Assembly: GCA_033763845.1 (NCBI GenBank)
Contig: JANRJR010000064.1
Location: forward strand, 1 to 30,797
Source: DASZBR01 sp033763845
Lineage (GTDB): Bacteria; Pseudomonadota; Gammaproteobacteria; DASZBR01
Length of the DNA stretch: 30,797 nt
Direction: 5' to 3'
This document shows, in pieces, positions 23,041 through 30,797 of this stretch. Positions within the stretch are counted from its first letter, which is position 1. Each line of letters starts with the position of its first letter. The notes beneath the pieces are model-generated. The model was given only the letters and a program-made list of their open reading frames with translations. It was not told where the DNA came from and did not search any database. Position numbers and translations under genes: made by a program.

Positions 23041-25752
23041 ATGGCGATTTATCATCTAAGCGGGAGTGTGATATCTCGTAGTCAAGGAAGGAGTGCAGTC
23101 GCGTGTGCGGCGTATCGTGCCGCTGAAAAGCTAATAGATGAACGATATGGAAAAGAACATGACTACACGAATAAGCAAGATGTTGCCTACACAGAAATTT
23201 TTTTACCCGAAGGCGCTGATAAAAAACTTTCAAACAGGGAAACGTTGTGGAATGAAGTAGAGCGTTTCGAAAAACGCAAAGATGCTCAGTTGGCTCGTGA
23301 AATTCAAGTTTCATTGCCTCGTGAGTTAACGCTCGATCAAAATATAAAACTTGTACGTGAGTTTGTGCAAAATGAGTTTGTCGATAAGGGCATGATCGCA
23401 GATTTAGCTCTCCACATGGACAAGGCTTCTGATGGAGAACTTCAGCCACATGCCCATATCCTTTTAACACTTCGTAAAATTGATGCGTCAGGTTTTGGGC
23501 CGAAAGAAAGAGGGTGGAATGCTAAAGAAAATCTTTTGATGTGGCGTGAGTCATGGGCGGAAACCACCAACCGCCATTTGGCCATTAACGGCCATGATAT
23601 TCAAATTGACCATCGCTCTTATGCAGAGCAGGGAATAGATTTAGAGCCGCAGTATAAAATCGGAACAACAGTTGCTCAGCATCAGATGGCGCGACTTGCC
23701 GATCACCAGCGCATAGCTCACGAAAACGGCGAGAAAATTTTTGCCAATCCTGAAATTGCTTTAGATGCGCTTACCCGCCAGCAGTCCACTTTTACCCATC
23801 ATGATATTGCGCGTTTTGTTAGCCGTCAGACATTAGATGCGGAACAATTTTCAAAAGTGTATGAAAAAGTGAAGTCTTGCGAGGCGATTGTTTTTTTAGG
23901 AAAGGATGCTCTGGGCAGAGAACGTTTTACGACTCAAGACATGCTTGATACTGAAATGAGAATGGTTGAGTACACCAAGAATCTATTAGGCAGGGATGGG
24001 CATATTGTCAGCGATAGAGTAACTGCAGCTACCTTTAATCCTTCGCTCAATCCTGAACAAAAAGCAGCGTATGACCATTTAATTTCATCAGGGGATATTA
24101 AAAGCGTTGTGGGTTATGCCGGAACCGGCAAAAGTTATTTGTTAAATGCCGCACGGGAGACCTGGGAGAAAGAAGGTTACACGGTAATAGGGGCTACATT
24201 ATCAGGAATTGCGGCAGAAGGTTTGGAGGCGGGGAGTGGAATTGAAAGTCGGACGATTGCGAGCCGGCTGTATTACTGGGACAGGGGGCGAGAACTTTTA
24301 GATAAAAAAACCGTTTTAGTGATTGATGAAGCGGGGATGTTGGGCACCAAAAAGTTAGAGCGCATTCTTGATGAGGCGCAACGGCATCATGCCAAAGTGG
24401 TTCTTGTAGGCGATCCACAGCAATTACAGGCGATTGAAGCGGGGGCTGCGTTTCGTGCGGTTGCGGAGCGTACGAATTATGTTGAGTTAACAGAAATACT
24501 GCGTCAAGACCAAAAATGGCAGAAGGAAGCTACACGAGAATTCGCGACGCATAAAACGACTGAAGCGTTACTGCGTTATGAAGAGCATGGGTGTATCCAT
24601 GAATTCGAAACAACAGCTAATGCCAAAAAGGCTATGACTGACATGTGGAATGATGTTCGACTTTCTGATCCCAATAAAACACAAATTATACTGGCTTACA
24701 CAAGACAGGATGTCAGAGAATTAAATGAGATTGCGCGTGATATGCGAAAAGAGTTAGGTGAATTAGGTCAAGATCATAAACTCATGACAGAGCGGGGCGA
24801 GAGAATTTTTGCAGAATCAGATCGGGTGTATTTCCTTAAAAATGACAGGGGCCTTGGTGTCAAAAACGGAAGTCTGGGTACTGTTGAAAAAATTGATGGT
24901 CATGAAGTAACCGTGAAGCTTGATAGAGGTTCTGCCTCATTTGGCTCAAATCCAGAAGAGCAACCTCGCGTTAAGTTCGATATAAGGAACTATAGCCATA
25001 TTGATCACGGGTATGGCGCCACGATTCACAAGACACAAAGTGTGACCGTTGATAGAAGTTATATTTTGGCCTCCAAGTACATGGATGCTCAATCCACTTA
25101 CACAGGTATGAGTCGCCATCGAGAAGGCGCTGATTTGTTTTATAGCCGTGAAGAATTTGCGAATACACGAGAGCTATCACAATCATTAAGTCGTGACAGG
25201 ACAAAGGATGTCGCGATTGATTACGTGGATTACAGTGTTTTGAAAGAAGGTTTTGCAGAGCGTCGGGGTATAGCTTCTTTGACGGACGGCCGTGAATTAA
25301 ATGATGTTTTTAAAAAAGAACTCGCTCAAGAACGTAAAATTGAACAAAAATCGGATCTGATGCGAGAACTTGGTATTAGCGAGAAAGAGATGGCTAGATT
25401 TGAAAGTATGTCTTACACACAGAGTAGTGAAAAAGATGACCTGAAGCGTTTTAAAGAGGCTTTTGAGCAAGAAAATCCTGAGCTTTCAAAAACGCTTTCA
25501 AAAGAGGTCAGAACCGATCTTGAGAAGCGAGTGGATTTATTTGAAAAACAATTCGAAGAATTAAATCAGCGGCTTCAGCAAGATCCTCGTGACAGAATAG
25601 CAAATCGCGAGATGAAAAAACTTATCGAAAATGTTTCGAAAGATAAGCTCGTTATGGAAAAAATTAAGGAGCATTCACAAGAACGCGGTCAGAAAATACA
25701 AGCATTAGTAAAACAGCACGAGCGAGATCTGTCACACGGTCGTAGTTTGTAA
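23041..25752 (+). CDS. traA: TraA conjugative relaxase-helicase, MOBQ family (903 aa)
   Basis: Residues 1-210 form the MobA/MobL relaxase. The family signature MAIYHLSGSVISRSQGRSAV is followed by AYRAAEKL with Tyr25 as a candidate nucleophile, and HAH at 137-139 inside QPHAHILLTLR binds the metal. A RecD/TraI-like helicase follows: Walker A GYAGTGKS at 358-365, Walker B VIDEAGML, and motif VI-like GYGATIHKTQSVTVDRSYI and TYTGMSRHR. The C-terminus (about 740-903) is a charged coiled coil. The protein nicks oriT, stays covalently on the strand and unwinds it. ATG at 23041 is preferred to an in-frame TTG two codons earlier. Confidence 0.93.
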   Translation: MAIYHLSGSVISRSQGRSAVACAAYRAAEKLIDERYGKEHDYTNKQDVAYTEIFLPEGADKKLSNRETLWNEVERFEKRKDAQLAREIQVSLPRELTLDQNIKLVREFVQNEFVDKGMIADLALHMDKASDGELQPHAHILLTLRKIDASGFGPKERGWNAKENLLMWRESWAETTNRHLAINGHDIQIDHRSYAEQGIDLEPQYKIGTTVAQHQMARLADHQRIAHENGEKIFANPEIALDALTRQQSTFTHHDIARFVSRQTLDAEQFSKVYEKVKSCEAIVFLGKDALGRERFTTQDMLDTEMRMVEYTKNLLGRDGHIVSDRVTAATFNPSLNPEQKAAYDHLISSGDIKSVVGYAGTGKSYLLNAARETWEKEGYTVIGATLSGIAAEGLEAGSGIESRTIASRLYYWDRGRELLDKKTVLVIDEAGMLGTKKLERILDEAQRHHAKVVLVGDPQQLQAIEAGAAFRAVAERTNYVELTEILRQDQKWQKEATREFATHKTTEALLRYEEHGCIHEFETTANAKKAMTDMWNDVRLSDPNKTQIILAYTRQDVRELNEIARDMRKELGELGQDHKLMTERGERIFAESDRVYFLKNDRGLGVKNGSLGTVEKIDGHEVTVKLDRGSASFGSNPEEQPRVKFDIRNYSHIDHGYGATIHKTQSVTVDRSYILASKYMDAQSTYTGMSRHREGADLFYSREEFANTRELSQSLSRDRTKDVAIDYVDYSVLKEGFAERRGIASLTDGRELNDVFKKELAQERKIEQKSDLMRELGISEKEMARFESMSYTQSSEKDDLKRFKEAFEQENPELSKTLSKEVRTDLEKRVDLFEKQFEELNQRLQQDPRDRIANREMKKLIENVSKDKLVMEKIKEHSQERGQKIQALVKQHERDLSHGRSL

Positions 25753-25813
25753 TATTCTATTTGCAGATTTTAGTATTAATAAAACCACTTATTTTACTGG
25801 AGTGAGGTAAAAA

Positions 25814-26434
25814 ATGTCTAATGAGCAAGATGATGTTCAACTTGGATCTGAAGATCGCTTAAAAGCGGTTTTGTATCAGTATATAAAATTGTATGACCGT
25901 TGGTCGGAAGACCGGCAGGTGTTCATGAAGCATTTATCAGTACTAGACGAAGCCATTGAAAAGCTAGATAAAAAAGTGGCGAAATTCGGTTCGCTTGGGG
26001 TGGATGTTCGTGATGAGTTAATCAGCAGCATTCGAAAAGAAGTCAAAGAAGCGTCCCAGGGAATTGGGGATAAAATAGGGGAAGTCGGATATAAAACGCT
26101 AGAAAAAACATCGGATAGCCTAAAACGGTCCGCGCAGGAGGCTTCATCGGCCTTAGAAAATTATCAGTCTGAAGCAAAGACAAGTCAGCTTAAAATCATT
26201 GCTATCGCGATAATATCTTCAGTGTTATCCAGCATTCTTATCACAAAGGTTATTATGCCAGCTCCCTTGCTACCGCTTTCAGACCGCAATGTGAATGCTT
26301 TGGGGGGAGGGTTGGTATTAATGGATATCTGGCCGAAGGTTCCTGACAGTACAAGAAGGGAGCTTAACGTCTTGGCTAAACAGACGGCGAGTATGGAGTT
26401 TCCTTTGCCGTTGTCCAAGAAAAAAGACAGTTAA
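25814..26434 (+). CDS. Coiled-coil membrane protein downstream of traA (206 aa)
   Basis: The first 125 residues are charged and helical and probably coiled-coil. A single transmembrane helix covers about 127-148 (IIAIAIISSVLSSILIT), and the rest is short and polar. A GGAG/GAGG ribosome site precedes the ATG. The layout recalls small MobB-like membrane proteins that hold the relaxosome at the coupling protein, but no domain was recognised. The 61-bp gap after traA shows no terminator, so co-transcription is likely. Confidence 0.65.
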   Translation: MSNEQDDVQLGSEDRLKAVLYQYIKLYDRWSEDRQVFMKHLSVLDEAIEKLDKKVAKFGSLGVDVRDELISSIRKEVKEASQGIGDKIGEVGYKTLEKTSDSLKRSAQEASSALENYQSEAKTSQLKIIAIAIISSVLSSILITKVIMPAPLLPLSDRNVNALGGGLVLMDIWPKVPDSTRRELNVLAKQTASMEFPLPLSKKKDS

Positions 26435-26554
26435 CAATACGGGCGGTACTTATAGATGTAATTTGACGTCGACTGGAGGATTTTCGGTTCTTCTCCCTCT
26501 CACTATCTATCATTGCTCACTGGCTATCGGCTGAGTATGTTACGATCTTTTTTA

Positions 26555-26592
26555 TTGACAATTAGTGTAAAAGGTATACAATTAATGTATAC
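26555..26592 (+). promoter_or_regulatory. abiE promoter region with inverted repeat
   Basis: TTGACA lies at 26555-26560 and GTATAC-7 nt-GTATAC at 26574-26592, just ahead of the abiEi start at 26613. AbiEi antitoxins are known to repress their own operon through inverted repeats. The exact -10 box is ambiguous: TATACA is only 14 bp from TTGACA, while TTATTG gives 17. The rest of 26435-26554 shows no gene. Confidence 0.5.
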
Positions 26593-26612
26593 TTTAAACT
26601 GATGGTGTCAAA

Positions 26613-27422
26613 ATGCAGCTAAAGCCATTTTTTGATTCCAATCCTCTTTTTCGCTATGAAGAGTTTGCGGAATATATGCGAAACCGAGGAGTTACACGCC
26701 CTGCTACATGGAAGCAGGAGCTTAGCTATCACCATAAGGTAGGGCATTTACTTAACATTCGAAAGTCATTGTATGCTGTGAAACCCACCCATGATGAGGC
26801 ATGGATAGACCCCTACCTGATTGCTGCAAAAGCTACAAAAGATGCAATCATTGGATATCACACAGCGCTTGAATTACACGGAATTGCATATACAACATTT
26901 AATGAATTCCAATTCATCACAAAAAAACTAACCCGCTCTTTTGTATGTGAAAATCAACGATTTCGCCCTATTTACGCGCCTAAAGTTCTAATTGCACAAA
27001 ATAAAACAGAAATTTGTGTGGATGTAGTTAAGCGTGAACGAGTACCAATAAAATTAACAAATATTGAGCGCACTATAGTCGACATCCTCAATCGACCAGA
27101 TTTAGGAGGAGGGTGGGAGGAGATTTGGCGCTCGTTTGATAATCTGACCAAATTAAATTTGGATGACTTAGTTGATTATGCGCTTTTATTGAATAATTCT
27201 ACAGTAATTGCAAAAGTCGGATTCTTTTTAGAGCAGCGACCCTCACATCTTAAAGCTGATGATTTTTACATTGAAAAACTCCTCCGATATATACCAAAAA
27301 AACCACATTATATGGAACGAAATAAACGGCGAGGTGGAAAATATATGGAGAAGTGGCGTTTATATGTTCCAGATGAAATCCTTGAGCGTAAATGGGATGA
27401 GCCAAATGTTGAAAATATCTGA
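26613..27422 (+). CDS. abiEi: AbiEi-type antitoxin (269 aa)
   Basis: An N-terminal winged helix-turn-helix (about 5-60, LFRYEEFAEYMRNRG..., LLNIRKSLYAV) is followed by the AbiEi C-terminal antitoxin domain: ATKDAIIGYHTALELHGI, then the VPIKLTNIERTIVDILNRPD segment, which is typical of the family. The protein represses the operon and neutralises the toxin in a type IV toxin-antitoxin system that also blocks phage. The gene overlaps the toxin gene by 17 bases. A clear ribosome site is not seen before the ATG. Confidence 0.85.
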   Translation: MQLKPFFDSNPLFRYEEFAEYMRNRGVTRPATWKQELSYHHKVGHLLNIRKSLYAVKPTHDEAWIDPYLIAAKATKDAIIGYHTALELHGIAYTTFNEFQFITKKLTRSFVCENQRFRPIYAPKVLIAQNKTEICVDVVKRERVPIKLTNIERTIVDILNRPDLGGGWEEIWRSFDNLTKLNLDDLVDYALLLNNSTVIAKVGFFLEQRPSHLKADDFYIEKLLRYIPKKPHYMERNKRRGGKYMEKWRLYVPDEILERKWDEPNVENI

Positions 27423-28368
27423 TCAAGAATTGAAGTTAGCAGCAAAAGATAAAGGTTATCGACCTGAGATGCTGGAAAAAGTTTATCGTCTTTTAGATTT
27501 ACTCGCTGAGTTTATGGCCGTGCCATTTTTGGCAGATCGATTAGTTCTAAAAGGAGGTACAGCTATAAATTTGTTTTGTGCGGATTATTTTCCTCGCTTG
27601 TCCGTGGACTTAGACTTTAATTATATTGGTTCTACAGACCTAACAGTTATGCAGTCAGAAAGACCCGAAATAGAAAGAATAATAATTGATATTTGCAAGC
27701 GTAAGCAGTACACGCTTCAACGCAATCCGAGCGCGCACGCGGGTGGAAAAATGGTATTGGTGTATCAAAGTCTTATGGGGATGAAAGGTCGACTTGAAAT
27801 CGATCTGAATTATATGTTTCGAGTTCCTCTCTGGGATACTCACTGGCAATTTTCACCGGACTGGCCCTCAAAAGTCAGGGCACATTTGCTTGATGTTCAT
27901 GAACTTGCAGCGGGAAAGCTTCATGCTCTGTTGGGACGTGACGCAAGTCGGGATTTGTATGATAGCCATCAGTTGCTTACGAAGTGGTCCTTGAATGAAC
28001 AAAAGATGAGGCTTGGGTTTACCGTGTACGCAGCAATGGAAGGAAGGGATTGGCAGCAAATTACTGCTTACAATGTGCGTTTTTCTATTAATGATATTCG
28101 TGACAAATTAATTCCTGTCTTAAAAAGCAGTGAAGTGCCAGGTACATCATTTAAGGCAATTGAAAAGTGGGCAAATACCCTTGTCGAAGAATGTAAAACT
28201 TCAATGGCATTGGTATTGCCTTTCAAGGAACATGAAATTGAATTTTTACGTCACGTTCAAGAGGAAAAAGAGATAAGACCCGAATTAATCACAGATGATA
28301 ATTTTATGTGTGAGCGAATTTTGCAGCATCCGTTATTAAAATGGCGTATTAATCAGTTCGGTAAGTAA
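27406..28368 (+). CDS. abiEii: AbiEii-type nucleotidyltransferase toxin (320 aa)
   Basis: The polymerase-beta-type nucleotidyltransferase motifs are intact: LVLKGGTAINLF (47-58), DLDFNY with Asp68 and Asp70, and VHELAAGKLHALLGRDASRD (164-183) with Lys171 and Asp183. AbiEii toxins transfer nucleotides, probably onto tRNA or a similar target, and stop growth, aborting phage infection. ATG at 27406 is chosen because GGGA lies eight bases ahead and the overlap with abiEi is short; an ATG at 27397 is possible. The frame continues far upstream inside abiEi but without signals. Confidence 0.88.
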   Translation: MLKISDQELKLAAKDKGYRPEMLEKVYRLLDLLAEFMAVPFLADRLVLKGGTAINLFCADYFPRLSVDLDFNYIGSTDLTVMQSERPEIERIIIDICKRKQYTLQRNPSAHAGGKMVLVYQSLMGMKGRLEIDLNYMFRVPLWDTHWQFSPDWPSKVRAHLLDVHELAAGKLHALLGRDASRDLYDSHQLLTKWSLNEQKMRLGFTVYAAMEGRDWQQITAYNVRFSINDIRDKLIPVLKSSEVPGTSFKAIEKWANTLVEECKTSMALVLPFKEHEIEFLRHVQEEKEIRPELITDDNFMCERILQHPLLKWRINQFGK

Positions 28369-28398
28369 AAAAATTTTTCACTACGCATAAAAATTTTT
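28369..28398. terminator. AT-only stem after abiEii (weak terminator candidate)
   Basis: Two AAAAATTTTT blocks (28369-28378 and 28389-28398) can pair around a ten-base loop and are followed by ATTT. The stem is all A-T, so it would be weak. Nothing else is seen in 28399-28532. Confidence 0.25.
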
Positions 28399-28532
28399 AT
28401 TTAACAATGAGGTTATGCACACGAACCTTTTTAGATCCGATAAATCTCATTATTGGCTAACGTGCAGGTGGCGTTACGAAAGCTTTTCAAGGCATTACTT
28501 TTCAAATAGTGCCGATATCAATTTGCTCGCAT

Positions 28533-29972
28533 TTATTTTTTTAATTTTTGGCCGCTACTTTCGTTGTTAGTATCTTTGTTTGAAACCGCACCATTTTGTT
28601 TTAAAGCTGCAATTACAAGTTTATTTTTCTTGCTTTCTGCATGATCCAGAGGAGACCATTTTCTATAGTCATAAAGCGCGAAACAGCAAGTCCATTTATT
28701 AGCAGTTTTATGGAGATCGGCCCCATTCGCTAATAATTTGCGAATCATATCAGCACTTTCTTTGTCATTTTCATGGTCATATTTTGAACTATTAATACAC
28801 ACCAATAACGGTGTACAACCATAGTTATCTCTAGCATTAATAGGCACGCCATTATTTACGAGCACGCTGATTAGATCACTACGTCCATAATAAGCTGCAT
28901 TATGTAATAAATTCCATTCTTTTGAGTAACTAAAATCATGTGTCTGAGTACATAATACGGGGTTAGCTTTTAAAAGCTCATTTAAGGCTAAAGCAGAGAT
29001 TTCTGTTGGCTCACTCCGCATGTAGTTAAAGACATCCTCAACTGTAGGTGATGCTTTTGAGAATAAGCTATGGAAATGCTCTGACAAATATTCGGTATGA
29101 GAAGGTAAAAATTCATTCATGATTTCTTTAATTTTTTTTTCGTCAAGAAGTACACACATCCCGTCGTAATATGTTGACGGCCCTATTTTTTGAAATAACC
29201 CTGTGCCCCGTGGATCACTAAATTTATCTCCACCATTTATGCCAGTTTCCGAAGTTGTAGCTTTTATGCCGTGATGAGCTTCATCAGGCAATTGTGCGCT
29301 TTTCTTTCCTGGAGCTGAGGGTTCAATGCCAATGAGAAAACATCCGGGTGAATTTGCATCACCCACCCAACAATACACATATAGATGACCATGCTCGCCG
29401 TCAGTCGACACTCTTTGGTAGGGATTGCTTGGATTTTCATTTCCAGAACCATTCCAGGCAATATTAATCCCTTTATGAAACATACCATTAAGTGCGTGGG
29501 ATATAGCTCCGTCAACTTTAATCTCTTTTAAATATTTTTTTGTTGAACTAAAAAAACCGGGCTCAACTGCTTCATTTTGATTTAATACTTCTACCCCATG
29601 CGTAGAAATTCTGGTTCCAAATCCATCAGTAAATTGTTGATTAGAAAATTCATTTATATCACCAGCACCGTGAGTAATCCACGTTCTAAACCTTTTTAAA
29701 AGCTTTTCATTTTTTGGAGTAATTTTGGGCATTTGTATTAATACCCTACCTGTATGCGCTAACGCTGAAGCTAAAGGCATACCAAAATTTTTCCAAGGCT
29801 TCCATTTCTCGTGAGATCTGTAAAATAATCCACCAACATGTAACACAAAATAAAATTTATGAAGGATGGTATGAGAATTGTTTGTGGTGGGTTTTTTCAA
29901 AGTAGAAACAAGTGAACTTATGTCATCTTTAGATTGCGCGACAATACCCTTAGATTCTTTCTGAGAATGCAT
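28533..29972 (-). CDS. Ankyrin-repeat protein with unknown N-terminal domain (479 aa)
   Basis: The C-terminal part (about 350-462) holds two or three ankyrin units: WNLLHNAAYYGRSDLISVL, then VNNGVPINARDNYGCTPLLV, and MIRKLLANGADLHKTANKWT. The N-terminal 300 residues are unrecognised but look like a compact globular domain rich in Gly, Asn and aromatic residues (for example TDGEHGHLYVYCWVGDANSP and DPRGTGLFQKIGPSTYYDGM). There is no signal peptide. Long proteins pairing a unique domain with ankyrin repeats are typical secreted effectors in Legionellales; this is inference. AAGGAG precedes the ATG. It is not a close paralogue of the short ankyrin genes at 341 and 1061. Confidence 0.75.
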   Translation of the reverse strand: MHSQKESKGIVAQSKDDISSLVSTLKKPTTNNSHTILHKFYFVLHVGGLFYRSHEKWKPWKNFGMPLASALAHTGRVLIQMPKITPKNEKLLKRFRTWITHGAGDINEFSNQQFTDGFGTRISTHGVEVLNQNEAVEPGFFSSTKKYLKEIKVDGAISHALNGMFHKGINIAWNGSGNENPSNPYQRVSTDGEHGHLYVYCWVGDANSPGCFLIGIEPSAPGKKSAQLPDEAHHGIKATTSETGINGGDKFSDPRGTGLFQKIGPSTYYDGMCVLLDEKKIKEIMNEFLPSHTEYLSEHFHSLFSKASPTVEDVFNYMRSEPTEISALALNELLKANPVLCTQTHDFSYSKEWNLLHNAAYYGRSDLISVLVNNGVPINARDNYGCTPLLVCINSSKYDHENDKESADMIRKLLANGADLHKTANKWTCCFALYDYRKWSPLDHAESKKNKLVIAALKQNGAVSNKDTNNESSGQKLKK

Positions 29973-30052
29973 ATTCGTTCTCCTTAAATTAATCTATATT
30001 TTCTTAATGATTCAGGTTTATTTTAACTCATCCGGCATTATTTTGTTAGATA

Positions 30053-30223
30053 TCAGCCATCAAGCTTAAACGATTTTTTGTTCCTTTTTTTGATTTTTTC
30101 AGGCCATTTTTTAGCGCAACCCTCACTATAAAAATGGCTCTTGATATCATCGACGGTACTTTTGACCACTGAACCCATGAAAAACAGTTGCCACACGAAT
30201 AATGCGGGCAGTTTAGTTATCAT
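30053..30223 (-). pseudogene. Decayed second copy of the small zinc-finger gene
   Basis: DNA here aligns with the zinc-finger gene at 2977-3150 from the ribosome site onward, but with an 11-base and a 4-base deletion. The two shifts together restore the frame, leaving an open 56-codon frame in which the CxxC knuckle is lost and the second knuckle reads HFYSEGC instead of HFCSEDC. Substitutions fall evenly on all three codon positions, as expected for a gene no longer under selection. Its start overlaps the stop of the gene at 30213-30707. Confidence 0.65.
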
Positions 30224-30707
30224 ACCTTACCCCTTCCTTATAGAATTCTTCTTCCGCCAATCGCTGGGAAACATATTCGTTTTTAAATGCCTCCGGGTAG
30301 TTTTTCTCTAAAAGTCTTTGAATAGCATCAATGTTAGACTTAGAAAATTGGACGATTTCACAAAATTTTTCATCCACCTTGGGATTGGAAAGATCTTTAA
30401 GATACTCCCGTAAGATGTTCTGACGATTTTCCGCGGCATCTTCACTGTGATCATAATCTATGATTTTTTTCACAGGAGACAGAATCCTGGCCAATTTAAA
30501 AAATCCCATAGTCTCTTTAGACTCTACTAAAATATGAATGGATTTTTTCGCGGGGTTTACTCCCGTTTTATTTTCTTTGGGAATGCAAAGCGATATAGAA
30601 ATTCCTTGTTCTGTAGCGAAAGAGGCTTCTATTTTTTCAATTTTTTCTGAATTTGAAATCGCCAAAACAAATTCATTTAGCCTTTCTTCATAGGTCTCAT
30701 TTGACAT
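30213..30707 (-). CDS. Unknown protein spanning the contig join (164 aa)
   Basis: The protein is soluble, alpha/beta at the start (MSNETYEERLNEFVLAI..., IEASFATEQGISISLCIPKE) and helical and charged at the end. No family was recognised. GGAGG lies seven bases before the ATG, and a minus-strand TATAAT (30734-30739, also 78-83) may be its -10 box. In the circle it lies between the ankyrin gene at 28533 and the ankyrin pair at 341-1495. It is complete; only its duplicate at 1-51 is partial. Confidence 0.7.
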   Translation of the reverse strand: MSNETYEERLNEFVLAISNSEKIEKIEASFATEQGISISLCIPKENKTGVNPAKKSIHILVESKETMGFFKLARILSPVKKIIDYDHSEDAAENRQNILREYLKDLSNPKVDEKFCEIVQFSKSNIDAIQRLLEKNYPEAFKNEYVSQRLAEEEFYKEGVRYDN

Positions 30708-30797
30708 AACTTACCTCCACTTTAACTAATTAAATTATAGCGTTTTTGTTGATACGTTACTTCAGCCCCTGGTTTAAGAATTAATTCAGCCATTTCG
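30657..30797. repeat. Terminal direct repeat, right copy
   Basis: This is identical to bases 1-141; see the left copy. It carries the start of the 164-aa gene and, at 30722-30793, the second copy of the transposase-like 23-codon frame. Confidence 0.93.

Noticed and set aside
22976..23470. Open minus-strand frame of 164 codons over the start of traA
   Set aside because: It is a shadow of the relaxase coding sequence; composition is Cys/His/Leu rich as expected for antisense frames.
28380..28500. Possible integron attC-like or recombination site after abiEii
   Set aside because: Isolated GTTA and TAAC cores are present but without the paired inner sites that define attC.
1..30797. CRISPR arrays, tRNA or rRNA genes, complete insertion sequences
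   Set aside because: No regularly spaced identical repeats, no cloverleaf or rRNA-like stretches, and no intact transposase gene were seen on reading both strands.

Overview
The window is a complete circular plasmid written out linearly. Bases 1-141 and 30657-30797 are identical, so the molecule closes at about 30,656 bp, and the 141-bp repeat is most simply an assembly overlap. It is AT-rich. It carries several eukaryote-like or host-directed genes: ankyrin-repeat proteins, an OTU-type cysteine protease and several lineage-specific unknowns. No rRNA, tRNA or core metabolic genes were seen. This mix suggests an intracellular gammaproteobacterium of the Legionellales (Legionella, Coxiellaceae or relatives). 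The assignment is inference from gene style, not from a marker gene.

Layout. (1) Around the join (about 30000-3150) lies an accessory segment. It holds an ankyrin protein with a large unknown N-terminal domain, a 164-residue unknown, a possible relic of a TniA/TnsB-type transposon end, two intact short ankyrin proteins with a decayed third copy between them, a 433-residue unknown, and a small zinc-finger gene whose second copy is decayed. (2) 3200-5660 is a stability and regulatory block: a higBA toxin-antitoxin pair under a perfect palindromic operator, a tyrosine-recombinase-like protein that has lost key catalytic residues, an XRE regulator, and an inverted pair of consensus DnaA boxes. 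(3) 5700-11470 is a minus-strand run: a membrane-anchored protein, the OTU protein, two tandem paralogues of unknown function, a small basic protein, a lone CheY-like receiver and an unknown partner. (4) 11555-14381 starts at a 31-bp palindrome. It contains an S-adenosylhomocysteine-hydrolase-like protein convergent with and overlapping an unknown 432-residue protein. (5) 14493-17540 is the replication and partition region: a parA-like gene and a probable rep gene in one operon, preceded by about 14 iterons. Further iteron-like motifs lie inside the rep coding sequence. (6) 17594-26434 is the mobilisation region: two tandem type IV coupling proteins, a small relaxosome protein, an oriT with an IncQ/Ti-like nic region, and a MOBQ TraA relaxase-helicase followed by a membrane protein. 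No mating-pair (T4SS) genes are present, so the plasmid looks mobilisable rather than self-transmissible. (7) 26555-28368 is an AbiE toxin-antitoxin/phage-resistance pair.

Taken together, replication (iterons, Rep, ParA), maintenance (HigBA, AbiE) and transfer (TraA, accessory protein, coupling proteins) form the backbone. The OTU protein, ankyrin proteins, tandem paralogues and the SAHH-like pair are cargo, part of it plausibly secreted into a eukaryotic host cell by a chromosomal secretion system.
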